Of a DNA stretch of 64,000 nucleotides, positions 30,304-40,880 are shown one piece after another. The stretch is from NCBI GenBank assembly GCA_030710605.1, contig CP092863.1, forward strand, positions 139,098,994 to 139,162,993, given 5' to 3'. The notes under the pieces were generated by a model that saw only the letters and a list, made by a program, of their open reading frames with translations, had not been told where the DNA came from and made no database searches. The first letter of the stretch is position 1, and the number at the start of each line of letters is the position of its first letter. Origin of the DNA: Cordylochernes scorpioides. Taxonomy: Eukaryota > Arthropoda > Arachnida > Pseudoscorpiones > Chernetidae. A program made the position numbers and the translations under genes.

Positions 30304-30520
30304 ATACTCATGGACAAAACTTGAGTGGAAAGTCTTTGATGTCACCGGTCGTCTATATATATATATATATACACCATTTTTTTAAGGAGACAGAAGCAAT
30401 TTTGTTCACACTAGTTTATCTCGTATGTCTTCAATAAAGGTCACTGTAATATCTTTCAAAGTTATTGTATGAATCCCGATATACATGATAAAAGGTACAA
30501 CTTCCTTTTGTCTATGAGTG
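30304..30520 (-). mobile_element. MITE-1, simple inverted copy
   Basis: The distal part (AAAGTCTTTGATGTCACCGG) comes first and the 109-bp unit is read in reverse, ending TTTTGTCTATGAGTG + TA. A (TA)n run lies inside at 30,352-30,371. Confidence 0.75.
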
Positions 30521-30844
30521 TATAAAAAAATAAAGATATTTAATGCCCAAAAATGAGTCTTTTTAAAATAAGTAAAAATCGCTGGCTCAGTTTGCAATCA
30601 TCACTAACGCTATATAACGATTAATTATTGTTAACCCGATTTTAAATTAGGTTAAGTTCCCTATATTGGACAACTAAACAAACTCATAATTAGCAAAGTT
30701 GTACAGATATGAGGTGTGGTTAGTTGATGGTTTAACTGTAGTTAGGTTAGGTAGAGAGTTTCCAAGTCTTCTCTTTCCCAAAAAGCCGTAAACAATTTGA
30801 CAATTCAAAACATTTTATTAACACTTAATCAATCAATGTGAAGA

Positions 30845-31075
30845 TTCCATTAGATCCCGTGTGGATCTCATGGAATAAAGTCTGCATTGGACTGACGAGA
30901 GCCATTAGCTCGAAACCATGGTCTCTAGGTGGACGCTTATCAATTTACCAAAGCTGGTGTTGTGGCTTTGTCACCAACCCGAGACCGCTAGTTTGCGGTG
31001 ACGGTCAATAGATAGCGTCTAGCTTTGACGTTTAATTTGACGGGAGAGGTTCCCTATGCTTTTTTAGACATAGGC
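30845..31075 (+). mobile_element. Foldback-5 element, right half
   Basis: AGATTCCATTAGATCCCGTG ... CGAAACCATGGTCTCTAGGT ... TTTGACGGGAGAGG. It matches the centre and right arm of the full copy at 55,471-55,870; the left arm is missing. Confidence 0.65.
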
Positions 31076-31129
31076 AATCGTTACAAAATAAGGTAAATGA
31101 TATTGTTTACAATTAGGTGATGGAATATT

Positions 31130-31560
31130 TACAGTTGTTCTCAGGAAGGAAGACTCCTCCATCTTGAGAGAGTCCTCCTCCAGACAAGAACAGGATCTCT
31201 CAGTTCAATGTTGAGATAGAACCTACGTAGGAAAGTCTTGGCAGACGTCGGGATGGTGTCATCATCTAGGCTTCCCCCGAGCCCAACCCAAAATCGTAAA
31301 GAAGACACAAATCCTGTTAAAACATTTTTGACTTTTTCAGAGATAGGGGATCGTGGTGGTGGTGCTTATCTCCATGGTTGAACCAATTCCTGAAGTTCAC
31401 TCCTCTCCAATTTTGCGATGGTAGTTATAGGCCTGGGTCCTCTATTGTCAGTTCTGATCATGATATGTTCCGGAGAAGCTTCCGTACTATTGCATTTCAA
31501 GCAGTTATTGAAGGTTTTATGTCCATTTTAAAATTTTAAGGTTTTTATATGGCCACTGGT
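31130..31560 (-). mobile_element. Non-LTR retrotransposon C-terminal fragment
   Basis: The - strand reads KTFNNCLKCNSTEASPEHIM, then IAKLERSELQELVQPW and a stop, the zinc-knuckle tail of an I-type element. A further ~200 bp of degenerate sequence follows. Truncated. Confidence 0.55.
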
Positions 31561-31719
31561 CTTGCTAAAGCTGTTTGTTGATTTCTATTGAGTTTTTGAA
31601 TTTCTTCTAATTGAGAGATAGGGGATTCACTTGTGGATTGTTTACCCCGGTATAGGATGCTCCTCCCTAGGTGTGTGTTTCACAGAGAGAAGGATGTCCT
31701 GTAATGTGGGATTTGTCAT

Positions 31720-32820
31720 TCTGCAGGATATGGTTTGAAAACATCCTGGACAGTACATGGTATGGTGATATAGTGTGGTTATTGTACAATGTAAGATAGG
31801 TTATGTGCAGGACTTGATAGCCGTTGTACAGGATAAGGTTTGAAAACATCCTGGATAGTACATGGTATGATGCACTAGCGCGCCATCTGTTATCAAATTA
31901 CAAAACTATTTTAGAGGCGTAATATTCTTTTTAAAATAAAACAATTTCTACTGTCCTTACTGCAATGGAAAAATTAAAGGGAGGGCCTGGCTCATCAGTG
32001 GTGAACCCTCCCAGCGGTTTCGCCAATTTAATCTACCATACCGCTGTTATATTGCATTTTTGGAACTTCCTTTTATAGTTGACTGTTGTAAGACTCTTGG
32101 AATGGGTATTTTAGAAGAACTATGGGCATAAGCTTTTAGGACAGCAGAATTAAATATATTTATAAATATATGCTTCGAGCAATCGCTCTTCCGCAAATAT
32201 CAAATTGTGTCTTTTATTTGAACAATTATGTTACGATGCACTAGCGCGCCATTTGTTATCAAATTACAAAACTATTTTAGAGGCGTAATATTCTTTTTAA
32301 AATAAAACAATTTCTACTGTCCTTACTGCAATGGAAAAATTAAAGGGAGGGCCTGGCTCATCAGTGGTGAACCCTCCCAGCGGTTTCGCCAATTTAATCT
32401 ACCATACTGCTGTTATATTGCATTTTTGGAACTTCCTTTTATAGTACATGGTATGTTGATACAGTGCGGTCATTGTACAATGTAAGATAGGTTATGTACA
32501 GGACTTGATAGCCGTTGTACAGGATATGGTTTGAAAACATCCTGGATAGTACATGGTATTGTAGGATTAAAACTCTTAAAATCACGATAATTAAAAAACA
32601 ATAATAAGAACGTTTTGTTCGAAAGCTTGCGGTATTAAAGAAATTTACACAAGAGGCTCCTCTTAATGTTTATTATTGTTTTTTAAAGTACATGGTATGT
32701 TGATACAGTGTGGTCATTGTATAATGTAAGATAGGTTATCTTATGTACAGAACTTGATAGCCGTTGTACAGGATATGGTTTTGTACATTTTGTACAGGAT
32801 ATGGTTTAGATAAGAAAAAA
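31720..32820. repeat. Repeated 'CATCCTGGATAGTACATGGT' block with embedded MITE-4 pair
   Basis: A block containing TTGTACAATGTAAGATAGG, GACTTGATAGCCGTTGTACA and GTTTGAAAACATCCTGGA occurs at about 31,730-31,865, 32,445-32,565 and 32,690-32,815. Two near-identical 212-bp MITE-4 pieces (31,870-32,081 and 32,232-32,443) are embedded, so the whole looks like a segmental tandem duplication. Confidence 0.65.
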
Positions 32821-33022
32821 GCAGATCAGTCTAGTAATGTTTTAATGAATATATATAGTACATGTATCTAATTGTACATACGGTTGTACAAGTTTAGATA
32901 CACTTGAGTATATTTTGTTTTAAACTCAATGAAAGCTATCTTGGAAGTATTTTACAGGTGACTGCCGCTATGTTATCTCATTTTTAACTTTTTAAATGTC
33001 TTTTTAACTTTTGAAAACTCTA

Positions 33023-33362
33023 CACTCATGGGTAAACCATAAGGAAGTTGTACCTTTTACCATGTATATCGGGATTCAGACAATAACTCTGAAATATATT
33101 ACAGTGACCTTTATTGAAGACACACGAGATAACAAAGTGTAAACAAAACTTAAGGAAGTTGTACCTTTTAGCATGTATATCGGGATTCAGACAATAACTC
33201 TGAAAGATATTACAGTGACCTTTATTGAAGGCACACGAGATAACCAATATTTATGAATAATACTGCCTCTATCTCATAAAAAAAAAAAAAAAAATAAAAC
33301 ACAGACGACCGGCAACATCAAAGAAACTCCACTTATTTAAGTTTTGTGTTTGTCCACGAGTG
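33023..33362 (+). mobile_element. MITE-1 with two internal units
   Basis: TA + CACTCATGGGTAAACCATAA to TTTGTCCACGAGTG + TA, with two 109-bp units. This is an intermediate between the simple (1 unit) and expanded (~25 unit) forms. A (TA)n run follows. Confidence 0.8.
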
Positions 33363-33661
33363 TATATATATATATATATATATATGTTTTAATAAAAATA
33401 AATATATTTTTTATAAATTCGAAGAGTAATTTGAATATATAAAGAATTTATTGAATTTGCTGATAGGTGGTGCTAATCAACATAAACGGTGGCGATGAAA
33501 TCATTGAGGTCAAGATCGGGCGTAGGTTTATCCTTAATAGTCAACCTACCTATCTGATATTGGAAGGATTGGTTTAACATGTGGAATTAGTCCAAACTGG
33601 TTTAAACTTGTTTACACCATAGTTAGAAATAAAACATCTGGTTTTGGTCCAGTTTAGTTTA

Positions 33662-34038
33662 CACTCATAGACAAAACTTAAGGAAGTTGTACCTTCTAGC
33701 ATGTATATCGGTATTCAGACAATAACTCTGAAAGATATTACAGTAACATTTATTGAAGACACACGAGATAACCAAGTGTGAACAAAACTTAGGGAAGTTG
33801 TACCTTCTAGCATGTATATCGGTATTCAGACATTAACTCTGAAAGATATTACAGTAACATTTATTGAAGACACACGAGATAACCAAGTGTGAACAAAACT
33901 TAAGGAAGTTGTACCTTCTAGCATGTATATCGGTATTCAGACATTAACTCTGAAAGATATTACAGTAACATTTATTGAAGACACACGAGATAACCAAGTG
34001 TGAACAAAACTTAAGGAAGTTGTACCTTCTAGCATGTA
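33662..34038 (+). repeat. MITE-1 array, left part (~3.5 units), split by the mariner element
   Basis: Starts TA + CACTCATAGACAAAACTTAA and runs through three and a half units with CCTTCTAGCATGTATATCGG. It stops at GCATGTA, where the mariner-type element is inserted. It resumes at 45,083. Confidence 0.85.
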
Positions 34039-34438
34039 CAGGGTGATCCAAAAGTCCCGCACTATTTTTAAAATTAATAACTCCGCGAATATTTGCGCTA
34101 GAGCAATGCGGTAAACACCATTGTATTCAGGATGCAATGGTATTTTTTATGGCAAATAATGGAAAATTCGAAATTAATTTTTGTTACAATTTTATTCGCC
34201 AGATGGCGCTCTACCAGAATCAGAGATTCAACGGCTAAATTGTTTTATAAATTGAAAAATATAACTGATCGACACGTATTTTCCCTTTTTGAATACCAGG
34301 AAAAACCCTAATAATATCAAATAACAAATTTATAAAACACCACTTCGCCAAAAGTATGAAGAATTGGTTAACGATTTTCAAATACAATCAGAGATACGTA
34401 AAATAGGTAAATGCAAATTAAAACATGTAGCAAAAATA
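34039..34438 (+). repeat. Mariner-type left terminal inverted repeat (400 bp)
   Basis: It matches the complement of 44,682-45,082 over its whole length, by eye >90%, from CAGGGTGATCCAAAAGTCCC to ATGTAGCAAAAATA. The match ends abruptly at 34,438. Confidence 0.85.
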
Positions 34439-35169
34439 TTTATATTTTATATGGGGTTTTGTGAAATATATTGAATGTTTGAAAAACACTGCTGATATCA
34501 ATACACGAATTTTTGAAATGTTAATATAGTAGCCAAAATTATAATGGCACTATTAATAGGATTTCTTGCTATAAGAAATGTGTAGTTTCTTGACTGATTG
34601 GTGACCCTTGACTATTTAACTGGATATTTGTCATGATCCAACAAATGAAATATAGAGGGGAGTGACAAAATATATTTGTCGTACTTTATTCCAAATATCC
34701 TATGGGCTTGTCAAATGTTATCATTGTTTATTATACTACACAAAATTTTTAAAAATGTGCTCCCTCAAATAAAAATAATTTTTAAATCGACCTTTTGCGT
34801 TGAAAAACGTGGTAGTAAAATCATTTTGTATTATTATTTTTTCAAAACATTTCTAAAGTTATTGGTGTACAGAAAATATTCCTTATGCTATTTCTTCTAA
34901 TGAGCGAAAAGCGAAAACTAAACATAAGGGGGAAAATTGTGTGTTCCAGTGTTATTCGAGAAGTTATAACACTCTGGTTTGCACGACATAATATGTGAGT
35001 AAATGACAAACAAAATATTACTGTTCACAAAAAAAAAAAGAGTCAAGATGTGAGGACAGCATTTATTATCCCCATATCCCAACACAAAGAGCTGCAAAAT
35101 ATTGGTAGATAATATAATACATGGCGGCTTATCTAACACATGAGGTAACTGCCTTCCTTCTTGTATTAG

Positions 35170-35909
35170 GTCACAATCCTTGTTCAATGTGGCACCCTTC
35201 ATTCTCAATCACCGCCTGCAGACGATAAATGACAGAATGGACAGCATTAAATAACATATCTGTTGAAGTTGATAAAACATCTGATAGAAGCCTTCAACAT
35301 GGCCAATGTGGTAGGCCAGCATCGATAAACACACGATTTAATGTACCCCCATATACAAAAATCGCAAGGCGTCAAGTCTGGTGATCTTGGAGGCCACTGG
35401 TATATAAAGTGGCGACTTATCACACGATTTTCACCGAACATATCCTTCAGCAATTGTTTGGCACCTCGGGATATATGAGGAGGTCCTCCATCTTTCATGA
35501 ATGTTATTTCGCTTAGTGCTTTTGCCCTGCAATATGGGAACACCCTTTTCTCTCAAAAGTTGAACATAACGTTCACCAGTAACAAAAACGGTTTTAAAAG
35601 TTCTTCCATTGATTTTTAAAAGAAAAATGGCCCAATAATAAAAGAAGTGAACCCACATAAAACTGTAACTCTAGGCTGGTAAAGTGGCATTTCTGTAAAA
35701 ATCCTAGGGTTTTCTGTTGCCCAAAAGCGGCTGTTTTGAATGTTAAATTCTCCGTTTAGAGAAAAGTGAGCATCATCTGTCCACAGAACATTCGACAGCC
35801 AGTTTTCATCAATATCAATTTGCCGGAAAACCCATGCAGTGAATTCTTGATGCATCTCAAAATCGCCAACTTTCAGCTCGTGAAATCTTTGAATTTTGTA
35901 TGGGTACAC
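35170..35909 (-). pseudogene. Mariner-like (IS630/Tc1 superfamily) transposase, broken
   Basis: Read from 35,909 down, three frames together give a transposase catalytic region: RFHELKVGDFEMHQEF, VLWTDDAHFSLNGEFN (first Asp region), GERYVQLLREKGVP, MKDGGPPHISRGAKQLL (second Asp) and WPPRSPDLTPCDF (third Asp), then a C-terminal LQAVIENEGCHIEQGL. 37 residues separate the Asp of DGG from the Asp of SPDL. At least two frameshifts separate the pieces. The N-terminal DNA-binding part is absent because an I-like retrotransposon begins at ~35,905. It catalysed cut-and-paste transposition in its active form. Confidence 0.8.
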
Positions 35910-38398
35910 ACAATAGAGACATTAAGTGAAGCGTCTTCGGATATCACAATCATACTCGGCGAATTTAACGCCAAAAGTTCAATTTGGGGATCACCTGTCC
36001 AGGATAACAAAAGTCAGCAGGTTGAGGACATGCTAACCGACCTCGACCTTACACCGTTAAATAACGGAGAGAACACCTACCTATCTAAGTCCACAGGCAC
36101 AGAATCCGCAATAGACATCACAGCGATAAATTACAACATCGCACCCACAACACAATGGAAAATCCTGAGAGGTACAATCACTGACCACAGACCAATTTTA
36201 ACAACCCTAAACTTCAAAATTGAGAATTTCCAACAGAATAAAAGAACACTGGGAAAAATGCACAGAAAAGCTTGAAGAACTGTGCAACGAAGAATTAAAT
36301 CACAGAACGCTTGACAAAAACTTGAAAAAATTCTCTTCGAACATTTCAAAAGCTGCGAAAGCATCGATACCTAGAGGTAGACGTAAAGACCTGTGCATAC
36401 CTTACTGGAAGAACCACAACATCGAGGCAATGATTTCAGAGAGAGAGACAATATCAATGAACTTCTTAAAAATATAAAACAGAAGAAAACAGAAAGGAAC
36501 TCATTGAAATTAGTCACAAAATAAAACAAGAAATTTGGATATGCAAACAAGAAAAATGGCAGAATTCTGCGAAAAAATGGAACCAAAAAAGGACAGCCAA
36601 CACTGGAATATGTTTAGAGTGTTAGACAACAATCAAAACCAACACCAATCCTCCAATACTCTAACCGATATGAATAGAACAGCGAGAACGAGAACAAACA
36701 GATGGCTGACATAATTGCTGAATATCTTTCAAGCACTTCCATACTCAACTATACGAATGAAGACAGGACTCTAAAAATAATATAAACCAGTTAGTTAAAC
36801 AAGCAAGAAACTTCCATCAACAAGATATTTTCTCGAGAGACTTCACACTGAATGAGCTAAACTTATCAATAAAATAATCCAAGAGGTCACCAAGAGATAA
36901 TCTAATCTTTGGTCAAATGATTAAACACTTTGAAGACAAAGCTAATAATCAACTCCTACGAATACTGAACATTTCATTGGAAACTGGAAAACTACCAAAG
37001 AATTGGAAGATATCAATTATAGTGCCAATACTGAAGCCAAACAAAGATGCCAAGGAATACAAGAACTATCGGCCAATTGCTCTCACCAGCATACTCTGTA
37101 AAATACCAGAACGAATTATCCACTCTAGGCTCATAGTCTGGCTCACTAACAATAATAAAATAAACCTCTACCAAACTGCCTATAGATCCCAGCACTGTAC
37201 GACTGATCAACTGTTCTACTTCTGTCAATCAATAATAGATTCTTTCCAGGAAAAACCGCCAAAGAAGACCACGGCTATATTCCTTGATATGACCTCAGCT
37301 TTTGATCGAGTGTGGAGGGAGAAATTACGTGAAAAGCTGCACAACATCGGAGTAAGAGGAAAAACCTTAATCTGGATTGCAGAATTCTTAAGGGGAAGAA
37401 GGTTAAAGGTTCGGGTCAATGGAGAATTTTCCAAGGAAGGAAGAACATGGCTTGGTGTAACTCAGGGATCTGTCCTCAGTCCTCAGTCCTCTACTCTATC
37501 TGCTATATATTAACGACATCCATCCTTACCTCACTGATGACACAAAGGTTGCCTGTTATGCCGATGATATAGCCATATGGCACACAAGTAGCAGCATAGA
37601 GAAATCGTAAAAAATACTGAACACATCAATGAGAGTACTGGGGAAGTGGGCAATGGAACTCCAAATGACCATAAACCCAATAAAACCAAACCTATGCGTC
37701 TTCTCCACTCACAGGGAAAAAGGCATAAATATAGCCACAAAATAAGCATAAACAAACAAATAATTGATAAAATTAGAAATCCATAATACCTAGGTGTGAT
37801 ACTGCAGTCCTGGATCTTTCAAGTTGGTCTCGAGGACCACGCCATCACCATCTCCTAAGCGGCGAAGTACGCTATCTACGTATTCATCGTAGATCGCAAA
37901 TTGCGTTGTGTCGCTGGAGACCCACTGGCGATTCTCCACCAAATTCTGCAGCGCTGGCAGGGGCGCCATATTCATTGTACATAGTGTATATAATGCATAT
38001 AATCTTTTTTTAATAGTGCAGACTGTGCATGTATTGACAAGATGTCAACAAAATCATTTTAATTATTATTGATGAGGAATTGGAATTTTCAGAACACATA
38101 ATTAGCACCTCAAATAGAGCTATCAAAAAACTAAACATTCTGAGAAGGCTATGTGGAACAAATTGGGGAGCAAAACCCAGAATTCTCAGAACAAGATATA
38201 CCACCTTAATAAGGCCGATAATGGAATATGCAACACCGGTCTGGGCTCCCTCAAGCTCATCACTAAAAGTAAGACTAGACAGTGTTCAAGCAAAAGCGGC
38301 CAAAATAATCACTGGTGCTGTTTCATCCACCAACAATGAGAAAATTCAGAGAGAATGTGTTCTAGACCTACTCGCTCGAAAGAAGAAGACAAAATAAA
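35905..38398 (+). pseudogene. I-like non-LTR retrotransposon: endonuclease and reverse transcriptase (5' part)
   Basis: The AP-type endonuclease segment shows IILGEFNAKSSIWGS and ITDHRPILTTLNF. The RT region (36,917-37,600) shows NYRPIALTS, FLDMTSAFDRVW, GVTQGSVLSP and, in the next frame, CYADDIAIW (YADD at 37,557-37,568). A 7-bp tandem duplication (TCCTCAG twice, 37,473-37,486) causes the frame change between the last two. A 265-bp insert splits the thumb at 37,806-38,070; after it the frame resumes DEELEFSEHI ... MEYATPVWAPSS. Several stops make it inactive. The same element's RNase H continues at 43,790. Confidence 0.75.
37806..38070 (-). other. 265-bp coding-like insert within the I-like element
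   Basis: Flanking retrotransposon sequence reads YLGVIL before and DEELEFSEH after, so the insert is cleanly delimited. On - it carries ATGAATATGGCGCCCCTGCC (at 37,975) opening MNMAPLPALQNLVENRQW, then FAIYDEYVDSVLRRLGDG and VVLETNLKD. The frame is open to the insert edge, with G+C-rich codons unlike the surrounding retrotransposon. The upstream 90 bp are AT-rich, like a 5' flank. I do not recognise the protein. It may be a captured host exon or a piece of another element. Confidence 0.45.
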
Positions 38399-40880
38399 AA
38401 CAACTTGGATCGGCACTTCGGAAACGAGGAATCAGAGGACGAGATCTCTCTGACCACTTGTGGTTTGGTAGATCCGCCCTTTTCTGAGAATGAGGTGAAA
38501 CTGACGGCTTTCAAGTTCTGGAAAAGGAAATCTCCTGGTCCCGAAGGGATCGATAACACGGTCGTGAAAGCCCTGGTAAGGATGCACCCATCGCTTCTTT
38601 CCAGGTTATTCAATAGGTGCCTGGACACTGGTACATTTCCTGAGGCATGGAAAGTTGCCCGAGTAGTGCTTCTCGAAAAGTCTGGTAGAAAGGGTAATTA
38701 TCCTAATGATTATCGTCCGCTTTCTTTAATAGTGCGTCTAGGTATGGTCCTGGATAGCCTACTAGCTCAGCGACTGAAGCATTGGCTAGAGAGTAATATG
38801 CTCCTTTCCTCTTTCCAAAATGGTTTTAGGGAAGGGAAGTCCACAACCACAGCTCTGAACGAGGTGTTGGAGGGGGTTAAGATGGGATTAAATTGGGGTG
38901 CTTGGGTTCTTTTCGTGGCCCTGGACATTGATGGCGCGTTCAACTCCATGAGCTGGAACAAGCTGATGAGAAATTTGATGCACATGGGTTGTCCTGATAA
39001 TTTGTGCTGCTTGGTTCGTGACTTCCTGAGGGATAGACGGATTAGCCTCAGTTTTGGTGGGCTGAAGTTGGAAAGAAACTGTGCTAGGGGTTGCCCCCAG
39101 GGCTCTTGCTGCGGACCTATTCTGTGGAATATCCTGGTAAAACCGTTTTCCAGGAGGAGCTCCCTGAGGGAGCCAGGCTGGTTCTCTATGCTGACGACCA
39201 GTTCCTCATCATTGAGGCTGCTTCGAGAGCGAAGGCTGAGAAGTGTGTTGGAACTTCTCTCCAAATTCTCTCGATCTGGGCCCATGACTCTGGCCTTAAG
39301 TTCAATGTCTCCAAAACTAAACCCCTCAGCTTTAAGCCTAGGAACATAAGAACTAAAAGTAAAGGGATCAAATGGGAACACAAGCCGGCTATCCGGATGG
39401 AAGGACGGAGGGTAGCGTTGGTCAATAGGGTGACCATTCTGGGGGTGGTCATTGATGACAAGATGGGTTGGCAATACCAGGCGGAGGAGATGGTGGCGAG
39501 AGGCAGGGAGGCGTTGTGCAGGCCTGTCCTGGTTGGCTCTCAACAGGAGGGGGGGAGAAGGAGGGTACTATTTTTAGGAACCTCTGCCTCTCCTGTGTCG
39601 AGCCAATCTTGCTATATGCTTCCGGGGCTTGGTGGCGCCGAAACAGAGATCAGAAGGTGGCAACAACTCTAGAGAGAATGCAGAGGACAGCGGCACTCAG
39701 AATCACAGGCGGATATCGCACTACCAGCAGTGAGGCCTTTTTGGTCCTCGCTGGGCTTATTCCCCTGGGATTGAAACTAGAGGAGGAGACCATCAGACAG
39801 AAGATCTGGGAGAATAGGGAAGATGCCCTGGGACTTGAAGCGGGGGCCCTGGAATCGAAGAGGGATCCAAGGAAGCCTCCCAGTGGTTGCCAAAGTGGAA
39901 TTGGAGTCCTGGAGGGCCGACAGGGATTGGCACGGAGGTTTTCACTGATTGTAGTAAGTCTGGAACCAATACTGGAGTTGGGGTAGTGATATTCACTAAT
40001 GGAGAGCTGATCTTCCAAGAAAGTTTAACACTCAGAGTGGACGAATTGGTCTTTTCAGCCGAGCTGGTTGCGATCAGGGTAGCCCTCAGAGTGTATGCCG
40101 AGAAGAACTTCAGAGCCCGGACTGCCTCTATTCAGATTGTATGTCGGCCCTCGACGCATCAATATGGTGAAAGGGCAACTCGCGCATCAAATAATCTAGG
40201 AGCTGGAGATGATGACGCGGGCTCCGGAGCTACCTTGGTTTAGGAGACACAGCCTCATCGAAGGTAATGAGTTCGCAGACAGGATCGCTAAGACAGGATG
40301 CTTTAGAGGTAGATCACTGAGGACCCCAGTGACCAAGAAAGAAGTTTATAGAAGGATCAGGGGGCACGTCCAGGACTTATGGTTGGACAGATGGAGGAAC
40401 AGTGTGAAGGGGAGAGAGGTATTCAATGGGGTAACCACACACATAAGTACCTCTGTAAGGTAATGTCCCACAAACTCATTAGGGTAGTTCGGGACATGGG
40501 CTCTTCCCCAAGTCTCCACAGATTTAAAATTAAGAGAAACCCTGATTGCGTCTATGGAGAAAGGGATATGAATGCACGCCACTACGTTTTGGATTGTCCA
40601 AGGGTAGTGGGTGTTCAGGAAGAGAGAAGGAGGGCGAGGGGCGCGATCGAGAGTAAGCTGCTGAGAAATTACAGCAAGCTTCTTGAGAAAGCCCACGACA
40701 TGGCAGCTGAGCTTTTCCTCAGCTGTGAGTGAACAGAGTCGACCGGGGGCTGCCTCCCCGCGGTCCCTGCTGGACACAGTAGATAGTTTCCTATTTTGCT
40801 ATGATTAAAGGCCACCGGTATATAAATCCTTGCAGACACGTTGTCTGGGAGGTGGTGTTTCCAGGTACTTACTAGGTACA
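38399..40880 (+). pseudogene. R1-like non-LTR retrotransposon, 5'-truncated
   Basis: It starts in the RT: KFWKRKSPGPEGIDN, DYRPLSLIVRLGMVLDSL, FVALDIDGAFNSMSW, RGCPQGSCCGP and, after a frameshift, LVLYADDQFLI. A thumb-like region (PILLYASGAWWRR) follows. Then comes a divergent RNase H (EVFTDCSKSGTNTGVGVV, ELVFSAELVAIRVAL, LIEGNEFADRIAKTG), and a C-terminal part (ERDMNARHYVLDCPR) ends at a stop near 40,731. A ~150-bp 3' UTR without poly(A) follows. It is GC-richer than everything around it, which suggests a different age or origin. Four or more frame breaks. Confidence 0.75.

Noticed and set aside
38767-39543. 258-codon - strand ORF
   Set aside because: It is the reverse shadow of the R1-like reverse transcriptase. 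The + strand has the conserved RT motifs.
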